Source of the DNA: Crossaster papposus
Taxonomy: Eukaryota; Echinodermata; Asteroidea; Velatida; Solasteridae
Assembly: GCA_037893245.1 (NCBI GenBank)
Contig: JBAIAA010000412.1
Location: 682,001-746,000, forward strand
Direction of reading: 5' to 3'
DNA: 64,000 nucleotides
The notes beneath the pieces were generated by a model that was not told the origin of the DNA, did not search any database, and saw nothing but the letters and a program-made list of their open reading frames with translations. The position numbers were made by a program, and so were the translations under genes. Positions 34,562 through 45,044 of this stretch are shown here, piece by piece; the stretch's first letter is position 1; each line of letters opens with the position of its first letter.

Positions 34562-34927
34562 TTAAAGGCAAGATACACCATGGGTAATTGTTTAAATTAG
34601 GTGGATTTGGGGGAGTTGCATTTTATAGTAAATATCGTTTCACTAATCCGTCAGGAGTTTTATACAATTGTGGATGCCGAGGAACGGCATTCGTTTTCAA
34701 TCAGCGTCTAGCAGTTTTTATGTTCTTTTCACGATTGCCGGCTGGCAATTTTTTTTTTTTTTTTTTTTTTGTCCTAAAGTAAATGTTTTTTTGAACAATT
34801 ACAGGATATCTAGTGCCATCTTTTTTACTGGATGCCTACAATCATTTAGTTTCAAATAAGTAAGCTATTTCTGAATAATTTGCTAGTACATTTCTCAATA
34901 TCGGCAAATGGTGTATATTACCTTTAA
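34562..34927. mobile_element. TTAA-flanked MITE, family M4 copy 1
   Basis: Terminal inverted repeat related to TTAAAGGTAGGATACACCAT, with TTAA at both ends. An internal T-run lies at 34750-34770. It aligns over most of its length with 45969-46350. Confidence 0.85.
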
Positions 34928-35766
34928 AGGGGATAACCTGCAAGGTAAAAACAACAATCAAGCAACAGTAATCCCAGCAAACACACAACGTCATTGATAC
35001 TCGATAAAGTATTAACATTGTTACACACCAGATCTAGTGAGAACATTTGACCATTAACAAATGATGCTTTAAAAAAAAATTGCTAGATAACTATTTTTAA
35101 ATGCTTTATTTCAAATGGCAACTTCGATATTTTTTTTTATTAGGCTTTATTTTAAATTGAACAAGATGTCTTATACATTTAACGAGTATATCATTATAAT
35201 ATTAATACAAATTCATTTATTACTATAAGTATTGGGAAATTATTCCAACATTAATATTATATTAATATTTTCATAAATTTGTTCATTGAGAAATATTTCG
35301 TTTTTTTAAACATTGAATTACAGTTTAGGAAAAAGATTTCACTTGAATTTGTTTAAATGATAGCCTAAAAATGTTAGTATTTATATTGAATTCAAGTTAA
35401 TTTTCGTAAGGTTTATTGTATTAAACATCCAAGTTTTAATAACATATTTTCCCACAGTTATAACTAAGGTAATTAGATTCATTGTATTGTATTAAAAAAT
35501 CTAGGATTTAATTCTTTTTTTAACACTCGAGGCCAAAAATGTGCTTGCATTCATTTGCAACAGATGGGCAAAATGTCGGGCATTAAACATTTATTACATG
35601 TAGTTTTGCTTTAATCATTTATTTTACATCGCAACTGTCGTATATTTGAGATTAAATTAGATACTAAATTATTGGGGTCACATGCAACAAAACGTTTATA
35701 TAATTAAACATTTCATTTCTTTTTATATTAAAGTTAGTGTTTGTTTTAATATTAGTACATTAAATG
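34928..35766. other. AT-rich spacer
   Basis: No gene. A block near 35389-35430 recurs at about 36142-36185 (TTGTATTAAACATCCAA in both), part of the local duplication described next. Confidence 0.5.
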
Positions 35767-36815
35767 TCAACAAATTCCACATAATACATGTTAGAAACAT
35801 AATAAATATAGCATAATATGTTAGTCAAACAATGTAAAACTTTACTAAAATTATATATTATAAATTGTGTTAAAATACGTTTTATGTTTTGGTTATTAAA
35901 ATTAATCTACACAATGTTTACATAGATATAGGTTTCTTTTATAAGATTTTATAAAATTCCCTACAAATTTCAAAATAATAATATAATTAAAACGGTGAAA
36001 AAAAAAACAAGTGCGAAAATTATTCAAAAATATGGTTATTATGTCTATTAAGATTTTAGAAAATGTTTATTGCTTTAGATTAAAGTAAATCTACAAATTT
36101 TTTTAATGCGAGTACCTAGCATTTATAAATTATTCATATTGCATTCAAGTTAATTTTCATTACGTTTATTGTATTAAACATCCAAACGGCGATCGCGAAA
36201 AAAAACTAAAATAACATAAGAATAATTGCTCGACGCCGGTTGAAAACAAACGCTGTTTTTCGTGCTTTTCTCGGCATCCACGATTGTAAAACTTCGGACA
36301 GGTCAGTTAAACGATATTTACTATAAAACGCAACCCCCCCAAATCCACCCATTCATGATAATTCAAGCAATGACCAATGGTGTATTTTACCTTTAATGTC
36401 AACAAATTCCACATAATGCATGTTAGTAACATAATAAATATAGCATAATATGTTAGTCAAGCGATGTAAAACTTCTAAAGTTCTAAATTAAGTGATAAAA
36501 TACGTTTCACGTTTTGGTTATTACAGTTAACATACACAATGTTTACATAGAAATAGTTTAGTTTATTTTATAAGATTTTATGTACATTTCAATGCAATTC
36601 CCTTAATGTCAAGATAATCATACCATTGAAACGGTGGAAAACCACTGCAAAGATTATTCACAAATATGGTTCATTATATAAGCAATATGTCTATTAAGAT
36701 TTTAGAAAATGTTTATTGGTTTAGATTAGAATAAACCCATATATTTCAACATCAATTTATTTCATAATTTATTTATTTTTATTCTAATGCGAGTACCTAG
36801 CATTTATAATTGTTA
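35767..36815. repeat. Local tandem duplication, 370-420 bp units
   Basis: The blocks 35767-36135 and 36398-36815 share ordered landmarks: GTCAACAAATTCCACATAAT, TAAATATAGCATAATATGTT, CACAATGTTTACATAGA, TGTCTATTAAGATTTTAGAA and TGCGAGTACCTAGCATTTAT. A truncated M4 MITE lies between them. Confidence 0.85.
36187..36396 (-). mobile_element. M4 MITE, truncated, inverted copy
   Basis: Reverse orientation compared with 45969-46350. It keeps the terminus ACCAATGGTGTATTTTACC before TTAA and about half of the body, including GGCGATCGCG. Confidence 0.8.
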
Positions 36816-37255
36816 TGAATATGTCAAACACTGCTAAAATTATTGACAAAATGGATTGTATAGGAAAGACCATTACTATAATTTATATTTCGAGTTTAAG
36901 ATCCGAGTCTAAATAATGCAAGCATTTAATATTTTATTTTGTATTTTAATGCGAGTACCTAGCATTTAAAAATTGGTCAAACATTGCTAAAATTATTGAC
37001 AAAATGGATTGCATAGAAAAGACCATTAATAATTTATATTTAGAGTTATCAATATAATTTCAAGATCGGAGTCTAAATAGTGCAATAATTTAATACTTTA
37101 TTTCTTCTTATTTTAATGCAAGTACCTAGCATTTAGAAATTGGTTAACATTGCTAAAATTATTGAAAAAACGAATTGCATAGGAAATACCATCATTAATA
37201 ATTTATATTTAGAGTTATCAAGATAATTTCAAAATCAGAGTCTAAATAGTTTAAC
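36790..37255 (+). repeat. Three tandem ~163-bp repeats
   Basis: Units start near 36790, 36955 and 37116 with GCGAGTACCTAGCATTTA (GCAAGTACC in the third). They share GCTAAAATTATTGACAAAAT and a GAGTCTAAATA end. Confidence 0.85.
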
Positions 37256-37330
37256 TTTTCACTAAACAACTTCTTTTTGGCCGGTAAAACATTATGCGTT
37301 TGCTGGAATTTATTTTGCTCAAATAATTCA

Positions 37331-37515
37331 GAAATAATGTGGCATCCTGACGCTGTTATTTTTCATTATATATATCATCGCAAAGAAAAAGCCAAGCAGT
37401 ACAACAATATCGACAAACTAAAATATGAAAAACCTGGGGAAAGATAGATTATTTTCTAGACATAATGGATATTTACACAACCACTGAAGTAGCGTCAGGA
37501 TACTACATTATTTCC
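37331..37515. mobile_element. Small MITE M5 with ~27-bp inverted termini
   Basis: GAAATAATGTGGCATCCTGA at one end and its imperfect inverse at the other (TCAGGATACTACATTATTTC). 185 bp, non-coding. A separate dyad (TATACACTCTTT / AAAGAGTGTATA) follows at 37524-37548. Confidence 0.75.
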
Positions 37516-37548
37516 AATGACCATATACACTCTTTTAAAGAGTGTATA

Positions 37549-39980
37549 ATGGCTGCACAGACAAGTTGCTGTATAAACACAGGAAGCAACAAGTTTTTTC
37601 CGACCATAGTTAGTTGCACATGTTGGCCAATTTGAACTAATTGGTTTTAGCAGTGACGACATTAGCATTTTAGAAAATGGTCTGAAAATGTAACCAAAAA
37701 AAAGGCACCTTTCCGTTTAAAAACCATGCTTTTCTCAAAGATTCAAAATGTCAAACAAAAGTCTGCAAATTCGCATGCCCGTTTTTGAGGCAAATTGTAC
37801 ATCGTACTAGTCAGGAAAAACCACCGACAATTGTAACCCGGCCACATGCACAAGAAACGTACGAATCAGTAGAGAAATGGAAGTGAAAACGCAACTCACA
37901 TTTACTAGTATATGGAGCGAGAGCAATTCAGCAACAACTCGGTAGATGCTCTCAGGACGGTGTCGAAGCCAGGAATGACTCTGCAACGAAACTACTGCAC
38001 GTTTTATAGGGAAAACACAATTGATGTCGCCGAAATGTACACCTGGTTTCAGCACGTGCACCCCGTTTGTCACTGCACTACACTATACTCTATACACAGA
38101 ACTAGTGGCGCAACCCGTACCCGTATCTGAAAAGCATTCTTGAGATTGCGCGCACGTACCAGTGACCAACACAAAAGAGGGGGGCGTGTCCCTTTGCCTT
38201 ATCTTGCTTCATATGTATAACGTGGAATGAGGAACATACCAGGCACTGTTATTGAAGGCAGAGCAGACGCCCTTTTGTCTCTATACACTCCATGACTATA
38301 TAATAGATATACGTACGTATAGGAAAAAGAATTCCTGGGATACCAGGACCACATGGTCAACACAATTAAGGGATACTACCTCAGCGCAAACCCCTTGTCT
38401 CTATACCCTATACACGTCGTCGTACTCCAATTTATTGTTACATATCCAACAAGTATTTCTGATATTCGGGGAACACATGACTGACACTAAAGGGTGAAAA
38501 AGGGGGGGGGGGCGCACTCTGCCTTATATCTTGTGTCATAGGTTGGCATTAGAAGCCTCAATACGATAACAAAAGACCATTGAAGCTTGCTCTCTGGCCC
38601 TAGCAAAGAAAAGGAAATAGTCAGATCACTTCAAACAATACTGAGCTTAATTACCTATAAATGGCTAGTTACCTAACAAACCAACTTGGACTGTTCCATT
38701 TACTATTAAGCGCACGATGGGGTATAAAATATGCCAAAACAAACAAATTTAATTTTGTTACACTATTTGTAGAGTTTAAACGACTGTGGTTAATCATGGA
38801 GGAAGGAAAACAGAGTTGTCAATTTTGGACAAGTATTATTGGACAAAATGAAATGAGAGAAAACAAATTGCATCTTTAGATCTGTATCTTGGCCAGAGGT
38901 TCAGCTGTGTCCATACCGTATACTCATCAATATAACTTATTAGAATCAACACCAACATCTCAATACAAAATAGAGAAAGTTTGTGACAATTACAATGACA
39001 CATTTTATTTTCATATACAGCCTCGACTGAGGCAAAAGCGAATTCACAGAACCAGTCACAAAAAATAACATAACATTTGAGAACATAATTTTGCAAGTTC
39101 TTTTCAGGGTGTTGGGCTTATGATACGGCTTTATATATTTGGCTCTATCGGTGGACATTAATATTGAAATCCATCGCCTAATTTAGTGTTGGCACAGTAC
39201 ACAAACTTATGAATCCCTGCTTTTATTTTGGAATATTCAGCTAACGATAGGCATAAGTTAACACGATCACGGGCATGTAGTTTGACTAAGTAAAGTTTCA
39301 CACACAAGATCTTCAAAATTATATAATTAAATTTAGAGAGTCTAAGTTTGTGAACCGAATGATATAGGTTATTGATTATTCAACCAAGTTCCATTAATAA
39401 CAGCACAATTGTCCCAAAGACATTCCTAAATTATTCAGGGGACTCTTAATCTTTTTCATCCAAGGTCAACAAAAAAACATCCTTATCGTACAGTCATTTA
39501 AGTTGTGAATAACATTGGTCAACTTCCATCTTTTGCTATTAGCTATTAGCAACTTTACACCAACAATTACCGTCCTATTGTTAACAATCCTGCTAAGACT
39601 AATTCTGCTTAATTCCTCATACACCACACAATTAGCTGTGCACTTGCTCAGTCTAAACAAACGTTTACAATACTTCAAATGAAATACATTGTTTTCCTAT
39701 GTGGCTAAGATCTTCAGATCTTGTGATTACATAATTTATTTGTCCGGCTAGAATTCCCAATATGGCACATAATAGTAGGGATGTGGTTGCCAATTTACAC
39801 AACAAATCTAAACATAGATGAAATGTATGAACGATGCATACCTTCGTGTGGAAACAATGTCTTTCTCTACAAAGGTCTCACAAATCACCTGCATGATATA
39901 GACTACCTATGTAAGTCTCTGTATTTTAAACTTTGAAATCGAATTTCTAGACTGAACAAATTATAAATATGCACACAAAA
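37549..39980. other. No gene recognised
   Basis: Mixed-composition sequence with several chance open frames under 90 codons. A G-run lies at 38501-38511. Segments near 38260-38420 share CTCTATACCCTATACAC with the region at 51410-51450, so they may be old repeat copies. Confidence 0.4.
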
Positions 39981-39984
39981 ATGA

Positions 39985-40625
39985 ATATGGGCGGAGCTAA
40001 AGTTAATGGTCAGAGAGTTGTTGGAAACATAATGCACAAGTAATGTGGGCGGAGCTAAAGTTGTACGCACCACGTGGTCAAAGAGTATGAAACATTAATT
40101 AAATGTGATGTGTAACCATAGAGGAAGGTGTAACGAAGTTTATTCACAATTATGGGCGGAGCTAAAGTTGTATGCGCCGTATGGTGAAAGAGTATTTGTT
40201 GGAGCATGAATTCAATTAGGCTGAAAACATGCGATGTGTAAACAAGTTTCTTATAATGCACAATTATGGGCGGAGCTAAGGTTGTACGCACCGCATGGTC
40301 AAGGAGTATATTTGTGGGAGCATGGGTTCAATTGGGGTGAAAACATGCGTTGTGTAGCGAAGTGTAGCATATTTATGGGTGGAGCTATAGTTATATGCAC
40401 TGCATGCAGAGTATTTTTGTGGGTGCATGATTTTACGTTGGGTAAAAAGTTGTTCATAATGCATAATTATGGGCGGAGCTAAGGTTAATTGTGGGAGCAT
40501 GGGTTCAATTGGGGTGAAAACATGCAACGTGAAATAAAGTTTCTTACAGTGGAAATTGTGGGTGGAGATAGAGCATATTTGTGGGAGCATAAATTGAATT
40601 AGGCCGGAAACATGCTATGTAGTAC
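39985..40625 (+). repeat. Degenerate ~105-bp tandem repeats carrying GGGCGGAGCTA
   Basis: Six to seven units, each with (A)TGGGCGGAGCTAAAGTTGTA or a variant, a CGCA(C/T)GGTCAAAGAGTAT part, GGGAGCATG and GAAAACATGC. Core hits near 39989, 40048, 40155, 40267, 40376, 40468 and 40559. GGGCGGAGC resembles a GC box. Confidence 0.8.
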
Positions 40626-41807
40626 ACGTAGGACCATGAATTTTGGACCAATCCGGATTTGACCATAAGCCCCGCCCACCTTAGCAACGGCATGGCGACG
40701 CCATTACCTCGGTCAAGTTGCATACGTGAATGTACACGTGTAGGCTTGGCGTAGAACACGTACAACGAAAATATGGATTTCAACTTTAGGCGGGGACAAA
40801 ATTACTATCAGCAAGCTAGCGGGTGAACTAAAAAGATGACATTATTTTAAGGAAAGGCATGTACAGTACATGAAGGATGGTTAAGTTGCAGTTGGGGGAA
40901 ATAAAACATGCATGCCATGTCAATTTTATAGACGGTGTATGTGTTGCTTGGTAAAGGGTAAAGTACCGGTACTGGAATAAATCGCGTATTTTGTCACGAA
41001 AGGATTAAACCACAGCCTAATTAATAGACTGCTATACATATAGGCCCTATCCTACGGTACCTTAGACTGCACTGTCCTTGACCTTGTTTATCTTCTTGAC
41101 ATTCCCGCCGTTCACGTCACATGAGCCGCCGACGAGTTCAACCATTTTATGCATATTTTTGACAATTTTTTAAACTCCATACAGCCGTATTTCGATTGAT
41201 AAATACGGTGCCTTTTTGTACCAAAGACATTTGTTTGTGTACACTTTTCTAAGCACATGTGATACAGTTTGACCGAGCTAATGGCGGACCACGCCTGTAG
41301 CAACCGTTGCTAAGTTACCTGAACAAAACTCGTAATCTTATTGGTCAATGCGCGCGTAGTGATTGACAGGCCGGATCGGTCCAATGGGCTTGAAACTTTT
41401 GAGAAGAAAGTCAAAATGACCTGCTGAGACACTTTTGAGCTCTGCAACAACCATTTAATCCTGCTGAAAAATGTTAATGATTATCTATGAAGGAAAATCA
41501 GTGTCAAAAGCATTGGACGTGTGTTTTGTAAATGTTGTGTTATGTTGTTTTTTTGCAACACTCGGATGCTTTCTGAATCGAGATGCCTTTTTCAAACTCG
41601 GATGCTTTCCAACTTCGGATGCTTTACAAAACAAACATGTATCTTTATGTTGTCAAGTTGTAAATAGGGTAATTGCAAAAGTAGGCGAGACTTGCGGTTC
41701 AAGAACCATCCTTGTTTACCTCATGGGCGTGCATTTACAAATAGCGGAAGGCGTACTCGTCTGCGTCAATCAAAATGAAGATTGTGAAAGTTGACTCGGC
41801 TGCCCAC
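40626..41807. other. No gene recognised
   Basis: No exon supported. Three TCGGATGCTTT repeats occur at about 41560-41635. Confidence 0.4.
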
Positions 41808-43240
41808 CTACAGGTCCCTGGCCTGGTAGTACTCGGACAGCTCAGTGCCAAAACGTTCCTGGTTGGGCTTCTTGAACTTGTCACCAATTATGCCTGCAGA
41901 TTAGACAGAAAACAGTGAAATAGTATACAGACGGGTCATTCCATGAAGTTGGGACACAAAGTGTGACATTTTGCTATAGTTCTAGTTACACGCCATCTAT
42001 CGACTACATTATTTGAATATTTGAAGTTATTTGATTATCGTATATACTCTGCACTTGGAGCTCTCACTTATCTCATTTGTCTACTGTCAATTTTTGTTTA
42101 GCTTTGTTCGCAACAAACAGCTTAATATTTGGCAGTAAACAAAGTTATTTGAAAAGTACTCGACTACAACACTCCCTCTAGCTGACTACACGGAAACCTC
42201 TAGCAGTTCTCATTTGCCAGGGATGTAGTCGAGTCCATCACAAGTCCCTGCAAGTCCCTCTAAGTCCCTGCTGCAATTAGTCCATCACAAGTCCTTCAGT
42301 TCCAATTCAAATCACAAGCTATTCAAATCAGCTTTGACAAAAGCATTCCTTTGTCATTGTTCATCCAATTACTTGTGACTGCCTTTATGAAGGGACTTGT
42401 GACTGGCTTCACAAAAGGACTTGTGAAAGGACTTGCAGGGACTCGACTACAACCCTGTTATTTGCTAGTCAAATTTGTGTTGATTCATGACCTACCTGTC
42501 TTTCTCAATGAATTTGATGAAGTCTCTCCACGGCGGCTTGGGCAGAAGACCCATGCAGGAACAGAGATTCCTCGTCTGAACCAAAGACGGTGTAGGGCGG
42601 CCACTTGTACCGTAGGGCGGCCACTCGGACCTTATTGCTGGAACTGGCTCACCCTTGTAGTTCAACGGGGTGAAGGTCCCTGCAAAATTGAAACACGGGT
42701 TAGTCTGAATAACTACAGGTATAACACTACTTATCACTTGCAGATGTTATACATTTTTACCTAAAACTTTAAAGGTAGTATACATCATTTGCTTTTGCTG
42801 TAATTTTCGAAAATGATGGGTTAGGGGATTCGTATTTTATAATATTAACATTGTGACGCTGACCTCTTTAAAGTGCTGTTCTTGCAGTCTGGTTTCTTGA
42901 CTTCCTTCAGACGAATTCCATAAATTGGGGGCAGTGTTTAAAAATAGTCCGGTTTTACAATGATTGCCAGCCAGCAATCGATTGAAATTGATACAAAATT
43001 CAAATTTTCTTGAAAACCACATCACATATTGCCGTGATTTCACAGGATACTAAAGACTGTTATTCACTTTTAGACAAGTAAGGTATTTCATAATAATTCG
43101 GTAGTTTCGGTTTTTGACGTTTGTAAATGGTATATACAATGTACTACCTTTAACATACATACGATGATACGGTCATTAGGCTTGGCCGATTCCTTGCTAG
43201 AATCAATAGGAATCCATTCACTGATGAAGCCGTTCCAGTT
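41808..43240 (-). CDS. Candidate small conserved gene, 3' exons
   Basis: Three exon-like blocks on the minus strand. About 43163-43240 gives NWNGFISEWIPIDSSKES. 42496-42679 has acceptor TTTTGCAG and donor GTAGGT and contains TPLNYKGEPVPAIRSEWPPY and KPPWRDFIKFIEKD. 41808-41893 has acceptor CTGCAG and stop TAG at 41808-41810 and gives KFKKPNQERFGTELSEYYQA. The composition, with proline-tryptophan clusters and a short C-terminus ending QARDL, resembles small axonemal or microtubule-inner proteins, but I cannot name it. Phases of the last two blocks do not join, so an exon may be missing between them or one boundary may be wrong. Its position next to CFAP47 makes a ciliary role a guess only. Confidence 0.5.
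42225..42457. mobile_element. MITE-like element M6 (GTAGTCGAGTC termini)
   Basis: GTAGTCGAGTCCATCACAAG at the left is matched in reverse by GGACTTGCAGGGACTCGACT near 42424-42450. The inside is rich in CAAGTCC / GGACTTG copies in both orientations. Confidence 0.65.
42769..43153. mobile_element. M4 MITE, diverged copy
   Basis: TTAAAGGTAGTATACATCAT at one end and a TGTACTACCTTTAA end at the other. The AAGTAAGGTATTTCATAATA block near the right end is shared with 45969-46350. The middle differs. Confidence 0.75.
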
Positions 43241-43621
43241 CTCCGAGCGTCACGTCCGGTCTTAGCTCGACAACAAGCCTTCAAAGAATGCTAAATTCTT
43301 TAAAGAAATGGACCCTAACAAGTTTTAAAAGCATTCTCAAGTTTGCAATATGGCTAGATATTTGTTGACATTATTTTTATTATTTCCAATAAAAACAAGC
43401 TATTCTTTCCAACAAGAAAAAACAATTTACACATTAACCCCTAGCTACAGGATTCAAATTTTGACCTTTGACCTTTTGGGTAATAACTTCATAATCGTAC
43501 ATCCAAACTATATATTTTCTAAACCCTTATGACAAGTGGAATACATCTGTATGTTTTTAACACAGTTTGAGCAAATAGGAATTTTGACCTATGTACATCC
43601 AAAATGGCCGTTAACCAGTTT

Positions 43622-43795
43622 GCACCAAAGTCCGGTTGGCGTAGCGGTTCTTTCCTCGCCTTCCACCACTATGACCCGGTTTCGAACCCCGCCTGGGCCA
43701 ATTTATGGATTGGGTTTTCAGTCCCTGCCTGACTCTGTGGGTTTTCCCCAGGATATTCTTCTGGGGTTTTTCTCCCACCTCCAAAACTGTATATG
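43622..43795 (+). mobile_element. tRNA-derived SINE S1, copy 1
   Basis: A-box-like GGTTGGCGTAGCGGTT and B-box-like GGTTTCGAACCCC head the element, followed by CCCTGCCTGACTCTGTGGGT and CCAGGATATTCTTCTGGGG. The second copy is at 52018-52198. The 3' side at 43797-43833 joins a fragment of an M3 MITE end. Confidence 0.85.
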
Positions 43796-44495
43796 TGTAT
43801 ACGTCCTCCGGCGCGAACTGGTTAATGACCCCTTGGAATTTCGGGATGGGAACATAAAAATTTGTTTACTACACACCTTAAGGGCTACAAAAAGCAAGCT
43901 AAAAAAATATATCAACAAGTTGCATGGAACCCCTACCTTTCTACTGAACTAGATATATCTGTATATACAGATGACATTCAACAAGCCTTTTTCCGTACTT
44001 ATTCCTTATATATCCCCGGTATATATTCCTTACTTTATTTACTACATTAGACGTTAGATTTTTGATACAGGTTCTATACCTTACTACTGCTAGACTTTTT
44101 TGTTTTGTTTTTTGTTTTAATAACTGAAACCTGTATTTTTTTCCCCCGACAGCAAAAAATACAAACATATTTACACGTAAATCGTATATTGCTGAACAAT
44201 TGAAAGAATTTATTACACATGTACACCACACTACAGTTTTTAGGTTAATTTTGATAATTATAAAACCTCACCAACTGTGTTATGATTGGCCGAGAGCAAG
44301 TCACATGGCATTCGCTTTTTTGGGCTATATTCCTGTGCGCGGCCAAAAGTACCATACCCGTAGCAACCAACACACTATATGCATTGTTTCCAAGTGCTAG
44401 CGTTGCAGAGCTGGGTTCAAACATTTTGTCAAGAGGTATTTTTGAGAAGTGCTAGCACATTTTCAACTAATTTTGTACTGAGAAAGGAATATACT

Positions 44496-44738
44496 TTAAC
44501 CAGTTCGTGCCGGAAGGAGGTATATACACGCAAGGTTTCCCCAAGATTCAAAACGAATGACTTATAAACACGTCACGAGCAAGGTTGGAAATGTCTGTCA
44601 GCAGCGAGCAAGGCCGGAAATGCGTGGGTGTGCTCACCGGTACCGTCGGCCTGAACCCGCCTCGGATCGGGTTTCGTTAAAAATAATCCCGCGCCATGGC
44701 TCGGTGATGTTAAAATAATCCAGGCGCGAACTGGTTAA
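44496..44738. mobile_element. TTAA-flanked MITE, family M3 copy 1
   Basis: TTAACCAGTTCGTGCC at the left and GGCGCGAACTGGTTAA at the right. The body contains GTCACGAGCAAGG, TGTCTGTCAGCAGCGAGC and GGAAATGCGTGGGTGTGC. Nearly the same as 61496-61737. Confidence 0.88.
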
Positions 44739-44837
44739 TTGTTTTTAATCTTAAATTAATCTGTGGGAATTTGTGGGTGAGGTGTTATAAAACAAATATT
44801 GACTGCTTTAACTCGTGGTTTGGTCGAGGCATTCCCA

Positions 44838-45044
44838 CTACTTGGTGTTGATGGGGGCGCCTTTGATGGGCGATGACACGGCAGTCGTCGTCAGTTTCAA
44901 GTTTTCAAGGATGTAGTTGCGTGATCTGCTGTGCCGCGTTGCGCTGGTGTGAGGTCCAGCAATGGGCCGCTGTGATTGGCCGGTTGGAGGGACGTACTCT
45001 GGGGTTACACCAATCAGAGAGTAGGTCCACTGCATGTCGGCGGT
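44838..45044 (-). CDS. CFAP47: CFAP47 exon 14 (last coding exon)
   Basis: Acceptor TTTTTCAG, stop TAG at 44838-44840. Starts TADMQWTYSLIGVTPEYVPP and ends SSPIKGAPINTK, the recognisable CFAP47 C-terminus. Confidence 0.94.
   Translation of the reverse strand, partial: TADMQWTYSLIGVTPEYVPPTGQSQRPIAGPHTSATRHSRSRNYILENLKLTTTAVSSPIKGAPINTK

Noticed and set aside
41471-41794. Plus-strand frame of 107 codons
   Set aside because: Its middle is made of a TCGGATGCTTT repeat and no domain is visible.
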